The notes below the pieces were generated by a model, which had not been told where the DNA came from, did no database searches, and worked only from the letters and a program-made list of their open reading frames with translations. This document shows positions 1 through 10,057 of a stretch of 64,000 bases of DNA, piece after piece (position 1 is the first letter of the stretch; each line of letters opens with the position of its first letter). The DNA is from Casimicrobiaceae bacterium (GTDB lineage Bacteria > Pseudomonadota > Gammaproteobacteria > Burkholderiales > Casimicrobiaceae). Both the position numbers and the translations under genes were made by a program. Location: positions 25,584-89,583 of the forward strand of contig JANWWI010000006.1 of the NCBI GenBank assembly GCA_025056355.1, given 5' to 3'.

Positions 1-448
1 GCGCCGAAAGCGAGGAGATGCGGCTGAGCGCGAACACCGCGATCCAGAGCACGCTCACCGCAAGCCCGACGCGCCAATCGAGCGCCCACAGCACACCCGC
101 GGCCGTGGCCACGCCCTTGCCCCCGCGAAAGCGAAACCAAATCGGAAACAGGTGGCCGAGAAACACGGCCCCCGCCACGAGCGCAAGACCGATTGTGCTT
201 AGCCCGAATTCCGGGCCCCAGAGCCTCGCGATGGCCACCGCAAGCACCCCCTTGCCGAGGTCGCCGGCGAGGGTCAGGGCAGCGGCGCTTTTGTGCCCCG
301 TGCGCAGCACGTTGGTTGCCCCAGGGTTACCACTGCCGTAGCTGGTCGGATCGGCAAGCCCGAAAGCGCGGCTCACGAGATAGGCAAACGAACACGAACC
401 GAGCAGGTACGCGGCCAGCGCCGCGGCAAGATCCACGGGAAGGTTCAT
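1..448 (-). CDS. plsY: glycerol-3-phosphate acyltransferase PlsY (3' end truncated by window edge)
   Basis: Minus-strand reading from ATG at 448: [51 protein letters not shown]...; contains [12 protein letters not shown] and [13 protein letters not shown] motifs of PlsY. Not in supplied ORF track because it is open at the edge. Confidence 0.92.
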   Translation of the reverse strand, partial: MNLPVDLAAALAAYLLGSCSFAYLVSRAFGLADPTSYGSGNPGATNVLRTGHKSAAALTLAGDLGKGVLAVAIARLWGPEFGLSTIGLALVAGAVFLGHLFPIWFRFRGGKGVATAAGVLWALDWRVGLAVSVLWIAVFALSRISSLSA

Positions 449-503
449 CGGCCGTTCCTAGAATGATGCGGTTCGACAAGCGTCGCGATTTTTCTCGACC
501 CTC

Positions 504-896
504 ATGAGCCAAAGCACGATCCTCGTGCGCGGCCTGCGCTGCGAGACCGTCCTCGGACTACACGCCTGGGAGCGGACGAGCCGTCGGCCCGTTGTCCTCG
601 ACCTCGAAATCGAGGCACCGAGTCTCGAACCGTTTTTACACGATCGCGCGCGCGGCCTTGTGAACTACGAAGCCGTGGCCGATCGGCTCACGCAGCTGCT
701 GCCGACGCTTGCCTATCGCACGGTCGAGCGGCTTGCCGAGCACATCGCGCAGGTTCTGATCGAGGAATTCCATGCCCCACGGGTGCGTGTGACCGTCAGC
801 AAGCCCGGCGCGATCGCGGCCGCGCAGTCGGTTGGCGTCACGATCGTGCGGCAGGCAACGACCGATCAAGGCTCGTCGGCCGAAGCCGCCTGCTGA
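504..896 (+). CDS. folB: dihydroneopterin aldolase
   Basis: ILVRGLRCETVLGLHAWERTSRRPVVLDLEI...VNYEAVADRL...VERLAEHIAQVL; FolB family pattern. Confidence 0.88.
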   Translation: MSQSTILVRGLRCETVLGLHAWERTSRRPVVLDLEIEAPSLEPFLHDRARGLVNYEAVADRLTQLLPTLAYRTVERLAEHIAQVLIEEFHAPRVRVTVSKPGAIAAAQSVGVTIVRQATTDQGSSAEAAC

Positions 897-1591
897 GCGA
901 TCGCGCGGCGCCGGTTAAGCCACCAAGAAAGCACAACCACCAGCAGGGCGCCAACAATCTCCGCCGTGACGCGCCCGGCGCCGGTCGTCGCGCCAAACCA
1001 GGCGGTCCACATCACGTCCGTCACGATCATCCCGCCCGCAATCCAGCCGAGCAACGCCCCGCCAAAGGTCACCACGAGCGGGAAGCGGTCGATCAGCTTG
1101 AGCACGAGCGTGGAGCCCCAGATGATGATCGGGATCGACACGAGCAGGCCGAAGATCACGTAACCGAGCTGGTGGCTGCCGGGGGTGTTTTGTGCCGCGG
1201 CAGCGATGGCGATCACGTTGTCGAGACTCATCACGAAGTCCGCAACGATGATCGTGCGCACCGCTGCCCAGAGGCTCGTGGCGCCCTCCACGTGAGCGTG
1301 CTCATCGCCCTCCTCTTCAAGCAGCAGCTTGATACCGATCCAGATGAGCAAGAGCCCACCCACGATCTTGAGAAAGGGCACTTTCAAGAGCGTCATGGCA
1401 AAGGCGATCAGCAACACCCGCAAACCGATCGCCCCTGCGGTGCCCCAGAGAATGCCGGCTCGGCGCTGCGCGGCCGGCAAATTGCGACATGCCAGAGCAA
1501 TCACCACAGCGTTGTCGCCGCCGAGCAGGATGTCGATCAAGATGATCTGCCCGACGGCAACCCAGTTGATCGCGGTCAAAAACTCAAGCAC
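866..1591 (-). CDS. TerC/YjbE-family integral membrane protein
   Basis: IDILLGGDNAVVIALACRNLP... and ADFVMSLDNVIAIAAAA motifs typical of TerC family. Confidence 0.9.
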   Translation of the reverse strand: MLEFLTAINWVAVGQIILIDILLGGDNAVVIALACRNLPAAQRRAGILWGTAGAIGLRVLLIAFAMTLLKVPFLKIVGGLLLIWIGIKLLLEEEGDEHAHVEGATSLWAAVRTIIVADFVMSLDNVIAIAAAAQNTPGSHQLGYVIFGLLVSIPIIIWGSTLVLKLIDRFPLVVTFGGALLGWIAGGMIVTDVMWTAWFGATTGAGRVTAEIVGALLVVVLSWWLNRRRAIAQQAASADEP

Positions 1592-1726
1592 CTCTTACCC
1601 CTCTTCGGCCGAGCGCGGGCCCTGGCAAGTTCATGTTGGCATTTTCGCTGAGCCCGCAGGGCGGCATGCGCGCGCGGGGATCATCGCCGGGCATGCCTTG
1701 CCGATGGGCCTCTAGCGCCGCGCCTG

Positions 1727-2491
1727 CTAGACCAGTCCCCCATCGACCACGAACGCCTGGCCGGTGCATGCGCGGGCATCGTCGCTTGCGAGGAAGAGCA
1801 CCATCGCGGCCACATCTTCGGGCTTCAAGCGAAATTTGAGCGCCTGTTCGGCGAGGACGGATTTTTCAAGCTCGGGCGTGAGCGCTGCCTCGCGTGGTTT
1901 GGGGGTGTCGATCGCGCCAGGCACCACCGTGTTGACGCGGATGCCCTGGCTGCCGAGCTCCTGGGCCAAGGTCCGCGCAAGCCCGTGAATGCCGGCTTTG
2001 GCAGTGGTGTAGCTCACCCATCCCGGCCGAGCCCGCATCCAACTGACCGAACCCATCAGGATGATCGAGCCGCCTAAGCCCATCACACGCGCGGCCGCCT
2101 GCGCCCCAAAGACCTGAGCGCGCAGGTTGATGGCCTGGTTGTTGTCCCAGAACTCGGGGGTGAGCTCCGAGAAACTGTGCCGCTCGTCATTGGCCACGTT
2201 CGCGACGAAGACGTCGAGATTTCCTCCGAGAACCGGCACCGAGCGTTCGATGGTGCGCTGTAGTGCAACCACATCGCGGACATCGCATTTCCAGTAGCGC
2301 AAACGCTCCTTCGCATCGAGCCTGAGCTTGAGCTCATTGGCGGCGCGATCGTCGATATCGAGAAAACCCACGATGGCCCCCTGTGCGACAAAAGCTTCGA
2401 CGATGGTGGCGCCGAGGCCGCTTGCGCCGCCCGTGACAAACACCGAGCGCCCTTCGAGGGAGGGATAACGGTTGGTCAGGGTTCGAGACAT
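1727..2491 (-). CDS. SDR-family NAD(P)-dependent oxidoreductase
   Basis: VFVTGGASGLGATIVEAF (Rossmann TGxxxGxG), YTTAKAG (YxxxK), DGGLV C-terminus; start taken at MSRTLTNRYP. Confidence 0.88.
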   Translation of the reverse strand: MSRTLTNRYPSLEGRSVFVTGGASGLGATIVEAFVAQGAIVGFLDIDDRAANELKLRLDAKERLRYWKCDVRDVVALQRTIERSVPVLGGNLDVFVANVANDERHSFSELTPEFWDNNQAINLRAQVFGAQAAARVMGLGGSIILMGSVSWMRARPGWVSYTTAKAGIHGLARTLAQELGSQGIRVNTVVPGAIDTPKPREAALTPELEKSVLAEQALKFRLKPEDVAAMVLFLASDDARACTGQAFVVDGGLV

Positions 2492-3051
2492 GACCGGATC
2501 GCCCCCCTCACGCAGCGAGAACGAGCGCGGGAGTCCGGGCATCAGGCTTGCAAGCCTTGGCCCTAGAGGCCCGCAGTTTGCTTGAGTATCGGCCCATGGA
2601 GCGTTACTCCCGCGAATAAGCGCTGTGACCGTGGTAAGCGTACGCCAACTTCAGGGCCGCAGCCTAGGCCGGGTCGTCCACCGCTTCCGGCGGTCGAGTG
2701 CCGGGGCGCTCACCTGCCGGTCCGGCTGCGTCGCTTGACGAAGCTCGATGCGACCCACAGCGACTCTGTCCGTGTTCTGCCGCGCAGGCGGCTTCAGAGC
2801 CCGGCGCTGACAGGCACCCAGCGGCAAAGAGCGTCCGTCTGCCAATTGACGGCGTGAGGTCTTTGGGCCCGAGCACGGGCCGGGACCGGATCGACTCGAA
2901 GGGTTGGCGTTGCTCGTTGCGTTGAGGTTCGAGGCTCAGTTCGGGCGGCTCAGGCTCGGAAGTGGGTTCGGCTTCGCTTGGAGGGGCCTTTCTCAAAAAC
3001 CCCGTCTTCATGGAGACAGCCAAGCGCGTGTTGTCTCGATAATGCCGATCC

Positions 3052-4326
3052 ATGCCCCGGTGGTTTGTTGCGCTTTATTCCGTGCTGTGGATCGGCGCCC
3101 TGCCCGTTGCGCTGCTCCGACTCCTGCTGCGCAGTGTCCGGCAACCGGCCTACCGGCGCGGCCTGAGCGAGCGGCTTGCGCTTGTTGCGCCGCCCCGGGT
3201 CTGCATCTGGGTCCATGCGGTTTCGGTCGGCGAAGCGCGGGCGATCGCGCCGCTCGTTCGGAAGCTCGTCTCCCGCGGCCACTCGGTGCTTGCCACCTGC
3301 ACAACCCCGACCGGCCGCGCCACACTCGAGGCACTGCTCGGCGAGCGTGTGGCGGTGCGCTATCTGCCCTTCGATGCGCCGTGGTTGATCGGAGCGTGGC
3401 TCAGACGGCTTCCAGCGCGGCTCGTGCTGCTTGTCGAAACCGAGCTCTGGCCGGGGCTTTTGCACGCCGCGCAGGCTGAGGCGCGGACGCTTTGGCTCAT
3501 CAACGCGCGCCTGTCGGCACGAAGCGCGCGGCGTTATGCGCGCTTTGGAGCTGTAAGCCGAAGGCTTTTTGGCTGCCTGAGCGCGGCGGCGGCGCAAAGC
3601 CAAGCCGATGCGGCGCGGCTTCTCGCCTTGGGAACCCGCCGGGTTGAGGTGACCGGCAACCTCAAGTTCGATCTCGAGGTGCCCCCGGAGACTGGCGCTC
3701 GCGCCGCGGCACTTGCCGAACACCTCTGTGGCGGCCAGCCCCGCCCCTTCTGGGTAGCCGCCTCCACCCGCGAGGGCGAGGAGGCGCTGCTGCTTGAGGC
3801 CCTCGCGGAGCATCCGCTGCGCGGCCGGGCGCTTGCAGTCCTGGTGCCGCGACACCCGGAACGCTTCGGGGACGTTGAGGCGCTTGCACGCGCACGCGGC
3901 TTTCGCGTCGCGCGGCGCAGTGCGAAGTCGATCCCTCCTAACGTCGAGGTCGTGATCGGCGATTCGATGGGCGAGATGCTCTCCTATGTGGGCAAGGCCG
4001 TGGCGGTGCTCATGGGGGGAACCCTTGCCGGCACCGGCGGGCAAAATCTGATTGAGCCCTGTGCGCTCGGCGTGCCGGTGGTGCTTGGGCCTTCGACTTA
4101 CAACTTCGCGCAGGCGGCTGCAGAGGCAATCGAGGTTGGCGCCGCGCGTGCCGTGCCAGATGCGCGGGCTGCGCTCAGCGCCATCGCGGGCTGGCTCGAT
4201 GAACCGAACGCGCGCGAAGTTGCCAGCGCCGCCGCACGCCGTTGGACGCAAGCGCATCGCGGAGCCACGGCGCGCGTGCTTGCGCTACTTGAGTCCGAGC
4301 TCGGCGCGGATCCAGGCGCGTCGTGA
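3052..4326 (+). CDS. waaA: 3-deoxy-D-manno-octulosonic acid (Kdo) transferase
   Basis: WVHAVSVGEARAIAPLV, TCTTPTGRATLEALLGERV, NLKFDL, GGTLAGTGGQNLIEP motifs. Confidence 0.93.
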   Translation: MPRWFVALYSVLWIGALPVALLRLLLRSVRQPAYRRGLSERLALVAPPRVCIWVHAVSVGEARAIAPLVRKLVSRGHSVLATCTTPTGRATLEALLGERVAVRYLPFDAPWLIGAWLRRLPARLVLLVETELWPGLLHAAQAEARTLWLINARLSARSARRYARFGAVSRRLFGCLSAAAAQSQADAARLLALGTRRVEVTGNLKFDLEVPPETGARAAALAEHLCGGQPRPFWVAASTREGEEALLLEALAEHPLRGRALAVLVPRHPERFGDVEALARARGFRVARRSAKSIPPNVEVVIGDSMGEMLSYVGKAVAVLMGGTLAGTGGQNLIEPCALGVPVVLGPSTYNFAQAAAEAIEVGAARAVPDARAALSAIAGWLDEPNAREVASAAARRWTQAHRGATARVLALLESELGADPGAS

Positions 4327-5157
4327 AGCCGCCGGATCGCGCGCGATCCAAGCGGCCACGAGATCGTTGTAGTCCGGGTGCTTGGCCAGAAGCGCCTGCG
4401 CGCCGGCACGCATGAGCTGTTCCCTTTCGTCGCCGAAAGAGACAGCGCCTTCGTGCCCCACGAAGGCGTTCGGGCAAAGCACGTTGCGAAACCCCGCGGC
4501 CGCGGCCCGGCGGCAGAAGTCGTTTTCCTCGCCATAGCCGCGCGGAAAGGCCGTCTCATCGAATCTGCCGACCGCCTCCAAGCAGGGCCGCGTGATCAGC
4601 AGGCAAAAGCCTACCCCGGTGGGCAGATCGATCGCAGCCGCGCGCTTCGAGGCCAGCAGTTGGGCGATGCGCTCGGCCTCGACCCGGCTCGGCAGCGGCC
4701 AGGCGCGCGTGAAATCCGGCAACGAGCAAATCGTGGCGTTGTTGGAAAAGGGGGTGACCGTACCCACGGGCGCATGGCTTGGCTCTGCAGCCGTGGCAAG
4801 CATCTCATCGAGCCAGCCGCGGGTCACAACGGTGTCGCTATTGAGCAGAAGCAAATGCTCCCCGGGCCAAAGCGCATCGATGGCCTGATTCACGTTGGCG
4901 GTGAAGCCGCGGTTCGAGCGATTCCTGCGGAATTGGATCGGTGCGACGCGCTCACCGCTTCGCGCAAAGCGCCGACCGAGTTCGATCACGGCCGGGTCGG
5001 TCGAGGCATCATCGATGACGAGCGCCCGCCAGCGTGCGCGCAGAGGCACTGCGGTGAGCCGTTCGAGGCAGCGCGCAAGCGCTGCGGCGGCATTGAACAC
5101 CGGGATTGCCACCAGCACCGTGGCGCGCGCTGGATCCGAAACGCTCAAGGCGCTCAC
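4285..5157 (-). CDS. glycosyltransferase family 2
   Basis: VLVAIPVFNAAAALARCL...LVIDDASTDPAV...LLLNSDTVV; GT2 fold motifs. Confidence 0.87.
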   Translation of the reverse strand: MSALSVSDPARATVLVAIPVFNAAAALARCLERLTAVPLRARWRALVIDDASTDPAVIELGRRFARSGERVAPIQFRRNRSNRGFTANVNQAIDALWPGEHLLLLNSDTVVTRGWLDEMLATAAEPSHAPVGTVTPFSNNATICSLPDFTRAWPLPSRVEAERIAQLLASKRAAAIDLPTGVGFCLLITRPCLEAVGRFDETAFPRGYGEENDFCRRAAAAGFRNVLCPNAFVGHEGAVSFGDEREQLMRAGAQALLAKHPDYNDLVAAWIARDPAASRRAWIRAELGLK

Positions 5158-6119
5158 CGTGTCCTCCCCGCAGGACGACGGCCGATCGCGCTTAGCGGCA
5201 CCACGGCGTGCCCTTCGGCCGTGCGACGCGGTGCGCCTTTCCAGGCATGCAGGTAGAGCACTTCGACCGTGATTCGCAGGACACCGTCGGATGCGCGCTG
5301 CGTCTCAAGCGCCGCATCGAGCCGCGCGCGTGCCCGCGGGGTCATGAGGCCGCGCGGGCGATCCAGGCGGGCGCTCATCGCCCCGAGGGACCGAGCGTCG
5401 CGCCACAGCGCCGCGGCCGAGCGGTATTCGAGCGCGAGTCGCTCGGCATCGACGACCGGGTCGACAAAGCCCGAACGCAGGAGCCAGTCGCCCACGTCGT
5501 GCAGATCGGGAAAGTCGTGCACGCGCGGCGCGAGCCCCGCTGCGGCGAGCGCGCGCCGTAGCTCGAGCAGCGTGTCAGTACCCGGAAGCGTGGCCATCAA
5601 GAGCCCGCCCGGACGCAGGACCGCAGCCAGTGCGTTGAACAGCGTCGGCAGATCGCGCGAGCAGTGCAGCGCCCAATTGCTCCAGAGCAGATCGACACTT
5701 GCGGGCCTGAACGGCAGGGCATCGAAGTCTGCGCAGACCGGCCAGACGGCCGTCGGCGCAACGGCGTTCGACGCCTCGGCCGGGCGGCGGCCCAACCACT
5801 GGGCAAGCCGCTCGCGCCAGCCCGAAGTCGGTGCGCGAAGCCTCGCCACGAGCGGCTCAAGCATCGCCCAGGAGCGGTCGAGTGCGATGAGCCTCGCGGC
5901 CGGAAACCGTGCTGCCAAAGCCGCGGTATGAGTTCCGGGCCCACAACCGAGATCGAGGATCCATTGCGGCTCGATGCGGATGTAGTCGAAGCGTTCGAGC
6001 TGGCGACGGCCAATTTCGCGCTCCAACGCCGCCGCGGCTGCGTAGTCACGCGCCGAACGCGCATAGGCGCGCTCGATCGCGCGAGCGTCAATCGGGGCGT
6101 ATGTCGGCTCTGTGCTCAT
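5154..6119 (-). CDS. bioC: malonyl-ACP O-methyltransferase BioC-like (class I SAM methyltransferase)
   Basis: ILDLGCGPGTHTAALAARFPAARLIALDRSWAML; WSNWALHC; gene context next to comF. Confidence 0.75.
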   Translation of the reverse strand: MSTEPTYAPIDARAIERAYARSARDYAAAAALEREIGRRQLERFDYIRIEPQWILDLGCGPGTHTAALAARFPAARLIALDRSWAMLEPLVARLRAPTSGWRERLAQWLGRRPAEASNAVAPTAVWPVCADFDALPFRPASVDLLWSNWALHCSRDLPTLFNALAAVLRPGGLLMATLPGTDTLLELRRALAAAGLAPRVHDFPDLHDVGDWLLRSGFVDPVVDAERLALEYRSAAALWRDARSLGAMSARLDRPRGLMTPRARARLDAALETQRASDGVLRITVEVLYLHAWKGAPRRTAEGHAVVPLSAIGRRPAGRTR

Positions 6120-6523
6120 GCCACGGGATCGCCGGATTTGCCCAGGGGTGCGAGCCTCGCAAAGACGGTCGGTTCAGGATGGCTCCAGTGCAAAGCGCCC
6201 CGGGCAGCGGCGAGGATAAGAGAGCGAGCTTTGCACGGGGCCGCGCTCGACTCACCAGTCTCGACCACGACGGTGCGTTGGCTGCGGACGGCGCTCGCGG
6301 GGCCGAGGAAGCGCAACAGCGCCCAACGCGCGCGCATACGATCCTCAAACGGTCTTAGCCATCGCGAGTCCACCGCTGGCGTGCCCATCCAGCGATGATG
6401 GCAGAAACGCGCGCGTCGGCTCACAAACGCGAGCGGCGGTTGCGCACACATCGCACTTGCGAGCACCCGGGTTGGGAGCGCCGGAGGCATCGTGGAACAA
6501 TCCCGGGATTGGTCGCAAGCCAA
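6116..6523 (-). CDS. hypothetical protein, ATGA-overlapping the bioC start
   Basis: Stop codon overlaps bioC ATG (4-nt ATGA overlap, 6116-6119), same strand; no domain recognised. Confidence 0.4.
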   Translation of the reverse strand: MACDQSRDCSTMPPALPTRVLASAMCAQPPLAFVSRRARFCHHRWMGTPAVDSRWLRPFEDRMRARWALLRFLGPASAVRSQRTVVVETGESSAAPCKARSLILAAARGALHWSHPEPTVFARLAPLGKSGDPVA

Positions 6524-6635
6524 CGACTTGCGCGCTCGCCGGATTCGCGAAAACGCAAGCGCCCCAGAGGCGGCGGGCGGTTCCGCGAATCGAGTCTAGC
6601 CTGGGAACACCTCCGATACGCCGAGCCGACGATCG

Positions 6636-7520
6636 ATGCGCCTAGGTCTTGCACGACCCGCCCATTCAAAGGCTGAAAGCGCCCGGCAGGGCCGCACTTT
6701 GCTCCGCGGGGTGCGTGAGGCGTCGCTTCGCAAGGGCTCGATCGGGCCGCAGACACAAACGCCGCTGCCGGCGCTGACACGGCTGCTCCGGCGCGCGCTG
6801 GTTGACCTGCTTGCGCCGCAGACCTGCGTGCTGTGCACCGATGCCGCTTCGGAGGCGATTTGCCGATCGTGCAGTGTTTTGCTACCGAAGATCGCCGGCT
6901 CGAGATGCCCGCGCTGTCAACTTGCCACGGCTCACGGAGCGGTCTGCGGCCGCTGCTTGAAAAAGCCGCCGGCATGGGATCGCCTGGTTTGTCTTTGGCA
7001 CTATGAACACCCCGTGGACCAGCTGCTACTTCGGGCCAAGTACGGAGCCGATTTTTCTGCCCTGTCGTGGCTGGCCGAGCGAGCCGCTTGCGAACGGGCG
7101 TGCTTTGCCGCGCCGGTGCTGACGATCATCCCCATCCCGCTTGGACCGCAGCGCCTCGTCCGGCGCGGCTACAACCAGGCCGCGGAGATCGCCCGTGCCC
7201 TCGCGCGCGCTCCGGCCTGGCACCGCGATCGGCTCGACCTCCACGCGCTGATCCGAATACGTGACACGGCCGTGCAGCAGTCGCTCTCGTGGACCGAGCG
7301 GCGGGCCAATGTCCGGGGCGCCTTCGCGGCAACGCGCTCGCTCGTGGGCGAGCACGTGCTGCTCGTCGACGATGTGCTGACCACCGGTGCCACGCTCAAC
7401 GAATGCGCACGCGCGGTGCGGCGCGCGGGCGCCGTCGCGGTCGATGGGCTTGTGCTTGCGCGGGTCGATCCGCCCGCGCGGCGACACCGCATTCAGCGCT
7501 TCGGTCGGACCGTGGCCTGA
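6636..7520 (+). CDS. comF: ComF family protein (double zinc ribbon + phosphoribosyltransferase)
   Basis: [16 protein letters not shown]...CPRCQ...[46 protein letters not shown] motif. Confidence 0.92.
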   Translation: MRLGLARPAHSKAESARQGRTLLRGVREASLRKGSIGPQTQTPLPALTRLLRRALVDLLAPQTCVLCTDAASEAICRSCSVLLPKIAGSRCPRCQLATAHGAVCGRCLKKPPAWDRLVCLWHYEHPVDQLLLRAKYGADFSALSWLAERAACERACFAAPVLTIIPIPLGPQRLVRRGYNQAAEIARALARAPAWHRDRLDLHALIRIRDTAVQQSLSWTERRANVRGAFAATRSLVGEHVLLVDDVLTTGATLNECARAVRRAGAVAVDGLVLARVDPPARRHRIQRFGRTVA

Positions 7521-7533
7521 GAGGCAACGCGCC

Positions 7534-8007
7534 GTGATCGCGGTCGTTCTTGTTGCGCCGCAAATCCCACCCAACACAGGCAACGTGATTCGCCTGTGCG
7601 CAAACACGGGCGCCGAACTGCACCTCGTCGAGCCGCTGGGCTTCCGGCTTGAGGATGCCAAATTGCGCCGCGCGGGACTTGACTATCGTGAGTACGCCCG
7701 CGTGCGCGTGCACGCGGATTGGGCAACGCTTCGCCGCGCGCTGGCCGGTCGCCGCTTGTGGGCCATCGAAACCGGTGCCCCCCAGCGCGTCCATGAGGCG
7801 AGCTTCGCACTCGACGATGTGCTCGTCTTCGGCAATGAGACGACCGGTCTGCCGAACGCGCTCTTTGCGGACTTCCCGCCCGAGCAGCGGCTGAGCCTGC
7901 CGATGCGGCCGGGCAACCGTAGCCTGAACCTCTCAAACGCCGTGGCCGTCACGGTGTTCGAAGCCTGGAGGCAGCTCGGGTTTCCGGGTGCGTGCGATCC
8001 GTCCTGA
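7534..8007 (+). CDS. trmL: tRNA (cytidine(34)-2'-O)-methyltransferase
   Basis: From GTG 7534: [37 protein letters not shown]...[11 protein letters not shown]...[23 protein letters not shown] family. Confidence 0.92.
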   Translation: MIAVVLVAPQIPPNTGNVIRLCANTGAELHLVEPLGFRLEDAKLRRAGLDYREYARVRVHADWATLRRALAGRRLWAIETGAPQRVHEASFALDDVLVFGNETTGLPNALFADFPPEQRLSLPMRPGNRSLNLSNAVAVTVFEAWRQLGFPGACDPS

Positions 8008-8022
8008 AAAGCTTCGCCCGCA

Positions 8023-8805
8023 ATGTGGATCGACTCGCACTGCCATCTGGATGCGCCAGAGTTCGACCGTGACCGCGAGCAGGTCGTTGCGCGGGCGCGG
8101 GCAGCCGGGGTGGCCGCCCTCGTCAACCTGCCCGGGCACGTCGAGCATTTCGAGGCCGCGCGTGAGAGCCGGGCGCGCTATGGCTGCTTGACCGGTTACG
8201 GCATTCACCCGATGTGGGTCGCAGGCCCCTCGGGTCGCTCGCGCCGCGAAGCGATCGAGGTGCTCGCTGCGTGGCTTGAGCGCGAACGGCCGGAGCTCGT
8301 CGGCGAAATTGGGCTCGACTTCTTCGTCACCGACACCGACCGCACCGAGCAGGAATGGTTTTTCGTTGAGCAGTTGAAGCTTGCGCGGCGCTTCGACCTG
8401 CCCGTTTCACTGCATGTGCGAAAGAGCCAGGATCGCTTGCTTTACCACCTGCGCCGCATCCGTGTGCGCGGTGGCTTTGCGCACGCCTTCAACGGCAGCA
8501 GCCAACAGGCCGCGGAGTTCATCAAGCTCGGTTTCTGCCTGGGCTTTGGCGGAGCGGCCACCTTCCCGCAGGCAAGGAACATCCGGCGACTGCTTGCCGA
8601 GGCGCCGCTCGAGGCCATCGTGGTTGAGACCGACGCGCCGGATATTCCCCCTGCGTTTTTGGGCACGATGGGCTCACGGGCACGCAACAGCCCCGAGCAC
8701 CTGCCCGCGATCGGCGCGATCCTCGCTCAAGTGCGCGGCATGACGCCGGAGGCGTTTGCGGAGGCAACCAGCGCGAATGTCCGTCGGATACTTGCGCGAT
8801 CCTGA
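8023..8805 (+). CDS. TatD family hydrolase
   Basis: MWIDSHCHLDAPEF, GEIGLDFF, HVRKSQD, ETDAPDIPP motifs. Confidence 0.92.
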   Translation: MWIDSHCHLDAPEFDRDREQVVARARAAGVAALVNLPGHVEHFEAARESRARYGCLTGYGIHPMWVAGPSGRSRREAIEVLAAWLERERPELVGEIGLDFFVTDTDRTEQEWFFVEQLKLARRFDLPVSLHVRKSQDRLLYHLRRIRVRGGFAHAFNGSSQQAAEFIKLGFCLGFGGAATFPQARNIRRLLAEAPLEAIVVETDAPDIPPAFLGTMGSRARNSPEHLPAIGAILAQVRGMTPEAFAEATSANVRRILARS

Positions 8806-8929
8806 GCACACACGTCCACCAGTCGCGCGATGTCCTCTACTCCCCCATCGTCCCCCACTGCATCCAAGTCTGCACCATAGATACAGCAAGCGGCCTCTGC
8901 CGCGTCACCGGCGCAGGCTGGATGAGACC

Positions 8930-9235
8930 GCACACTCGAAGCGCGATCACCTCGCCCGTCCGCTCGACCTGGCGGCCTACGGTGAGCCAGATCTCGCCGA
9001 GCTGGCGGCTGCGTATGCGTTCGGGCTGGCCCGCAACCACGCTTTCGTCGATGGCAACAAGCGTGCAGCCTTCCTCGCCTTGGGTGTCTTTTTACGCCTG
9101 AACGGCTATCGACTGACGGCAAGCCAGCTTGATGCGACCCACACCATGCTCGCCCTCGCCGCGGGAGAGCTTGATGAAGCAAACCTCGCCGCGTGGATTC
9201 GCAAGCACATGAGGCCAGGCGACCCGTCCAAGTGA
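8930..9235 (+). pseudogene. Fic/Doc-family (death-on-curing) toxin remnant
   Basis: LARPLDLAAYGEPDLAELAAAYAFGLARNHAFVDGNKRAAFLALGVFLRLNGYRLTASQ; HxFxDGNKR Fic motif intact but the usual Doc N-terminus is absent or out of frame and no antitoxin gene is adjacent. Confidence 0.65.
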
Positions 9236-9272
9236 GCGGCCGCCTCAGCGGCGCACGAGGCACTTGGGCGGG

Positions 9273-10046
9273 CTACTGAATCGTCTCGCCGCGAAACGCC
9301 CAGCCGGTCATGCGCTTCTCGACCCAGGCGGTGAGCGCATAGAGCACAATGCCGAGCACCGCGAGCACCACGAGCGCGGCAAAGACGAGCTCAACCTTGA
9401 AGGCCGCCTGCGCATCGAGCATGAGCTTGCCCAGACCGGCGTTTGAGCCCACGGTCTCGGAGACCACCGAGCCGACGAAGGCAAGCGTGATTGCCACCTT
9501 GAGCGAGCCGAAGAAATAGGGCATCGAGCGCGGGATGCCGACCTTGCGCATGATGTCGAGCTTGGAGGCGCCGAGCGCGCGAAGCACGTCCCGCAGCTCG
9601 GGCTCGGTGGTGGCAATGCCGGTGGCCACGTTGACCACGATCGGGAAGAAGGAAATCAAAAACGCGGTCAAGATGGCCGGAATGGTGCCGATGCCGAACC
9701 AAAGGATCAGGATCGGCACCACGGCGACCTTCGGGATCGCGTTGAAGCCAATCATCACCGGGTAGAGCGCGCCGTAGATGGTCTTCGACCAGCCGATGAA
9801 GATGCCCAGCGCAAGCCCGCAGGCGATGGCGAGCCCGAAGCCGACGAGCGTGGTGAAGAGCGTCTGCCAGCTGTTCGTGACGATGGGGCCCCAGTACTGC
9901 ACGAGCGCCTGAGCGATGGCCGTCGGCGCGGGCAGGATGGTCGGCGCAATCGAAAAGATTCGGCAGCTTGCCTCCCAAAGCACCAGCAGCCCAAGCACGA
10001 AGGCGGTCGGGGCAAGAACCGATTCCTTGAAGTGTTGTGTACCCAT
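9273..10046 (-). CDS. ABC transporter permease (SsuC/TauC/NMT1-type)
   Basis: MGTQHFKESVLAPTAFVLGLLVLWEASCRIF...; EAA-like loop LRDVLRALGASKLDIMRKVGIPRSMPYFFGSLKVA. Confidence 0.9.
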   Translation of the reverse strand: MGTQHFKESVLAPTAFVLGLLVLWEASCRIFSIAPTILPAPTAIAQALVQYWGPIVTNSWQTLFTTLVGFGLAIACGLALGIFIGWSKTIYGALYPVMIGFNAIPKVAVVPILILWFGIGTIPAILTAFLISFFPIVVNVATGIATTEPELRDVLRALGASKLDIMRKVGIPRSMPYFFGSLKVAITLAFVGSVVSETVGSNAGLGKLMLDAQAAFKVELVFAALVVLAVLGIVLYALTAWVEKRMTGWAFRGETIQ

Positions 10047-10057
10047 AGGCGACCGTC

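Noticed and set aside
1592-1726. Possible second yybP-ykoY riboswitch ahead of the first TerC gene (866-1591)
   Set aside because: The leader on the minus strand lacks the GGGGAGTAGC and GCAAGACC blocks; only an unrelated inverted repeat (GGCATGC...GCATGCC) was seen.
2950-4257. 435-aa minus-strand ORF
   Set aside because: Antisense to waaA, which has clear family motifs.
4285-4326. 42-bp convergent overlap of waaA and the GT2 gene as a regulatory antisense element
   Set aside because: Short convergent overlaps are common in compact genomes; nothing further supports regulation.
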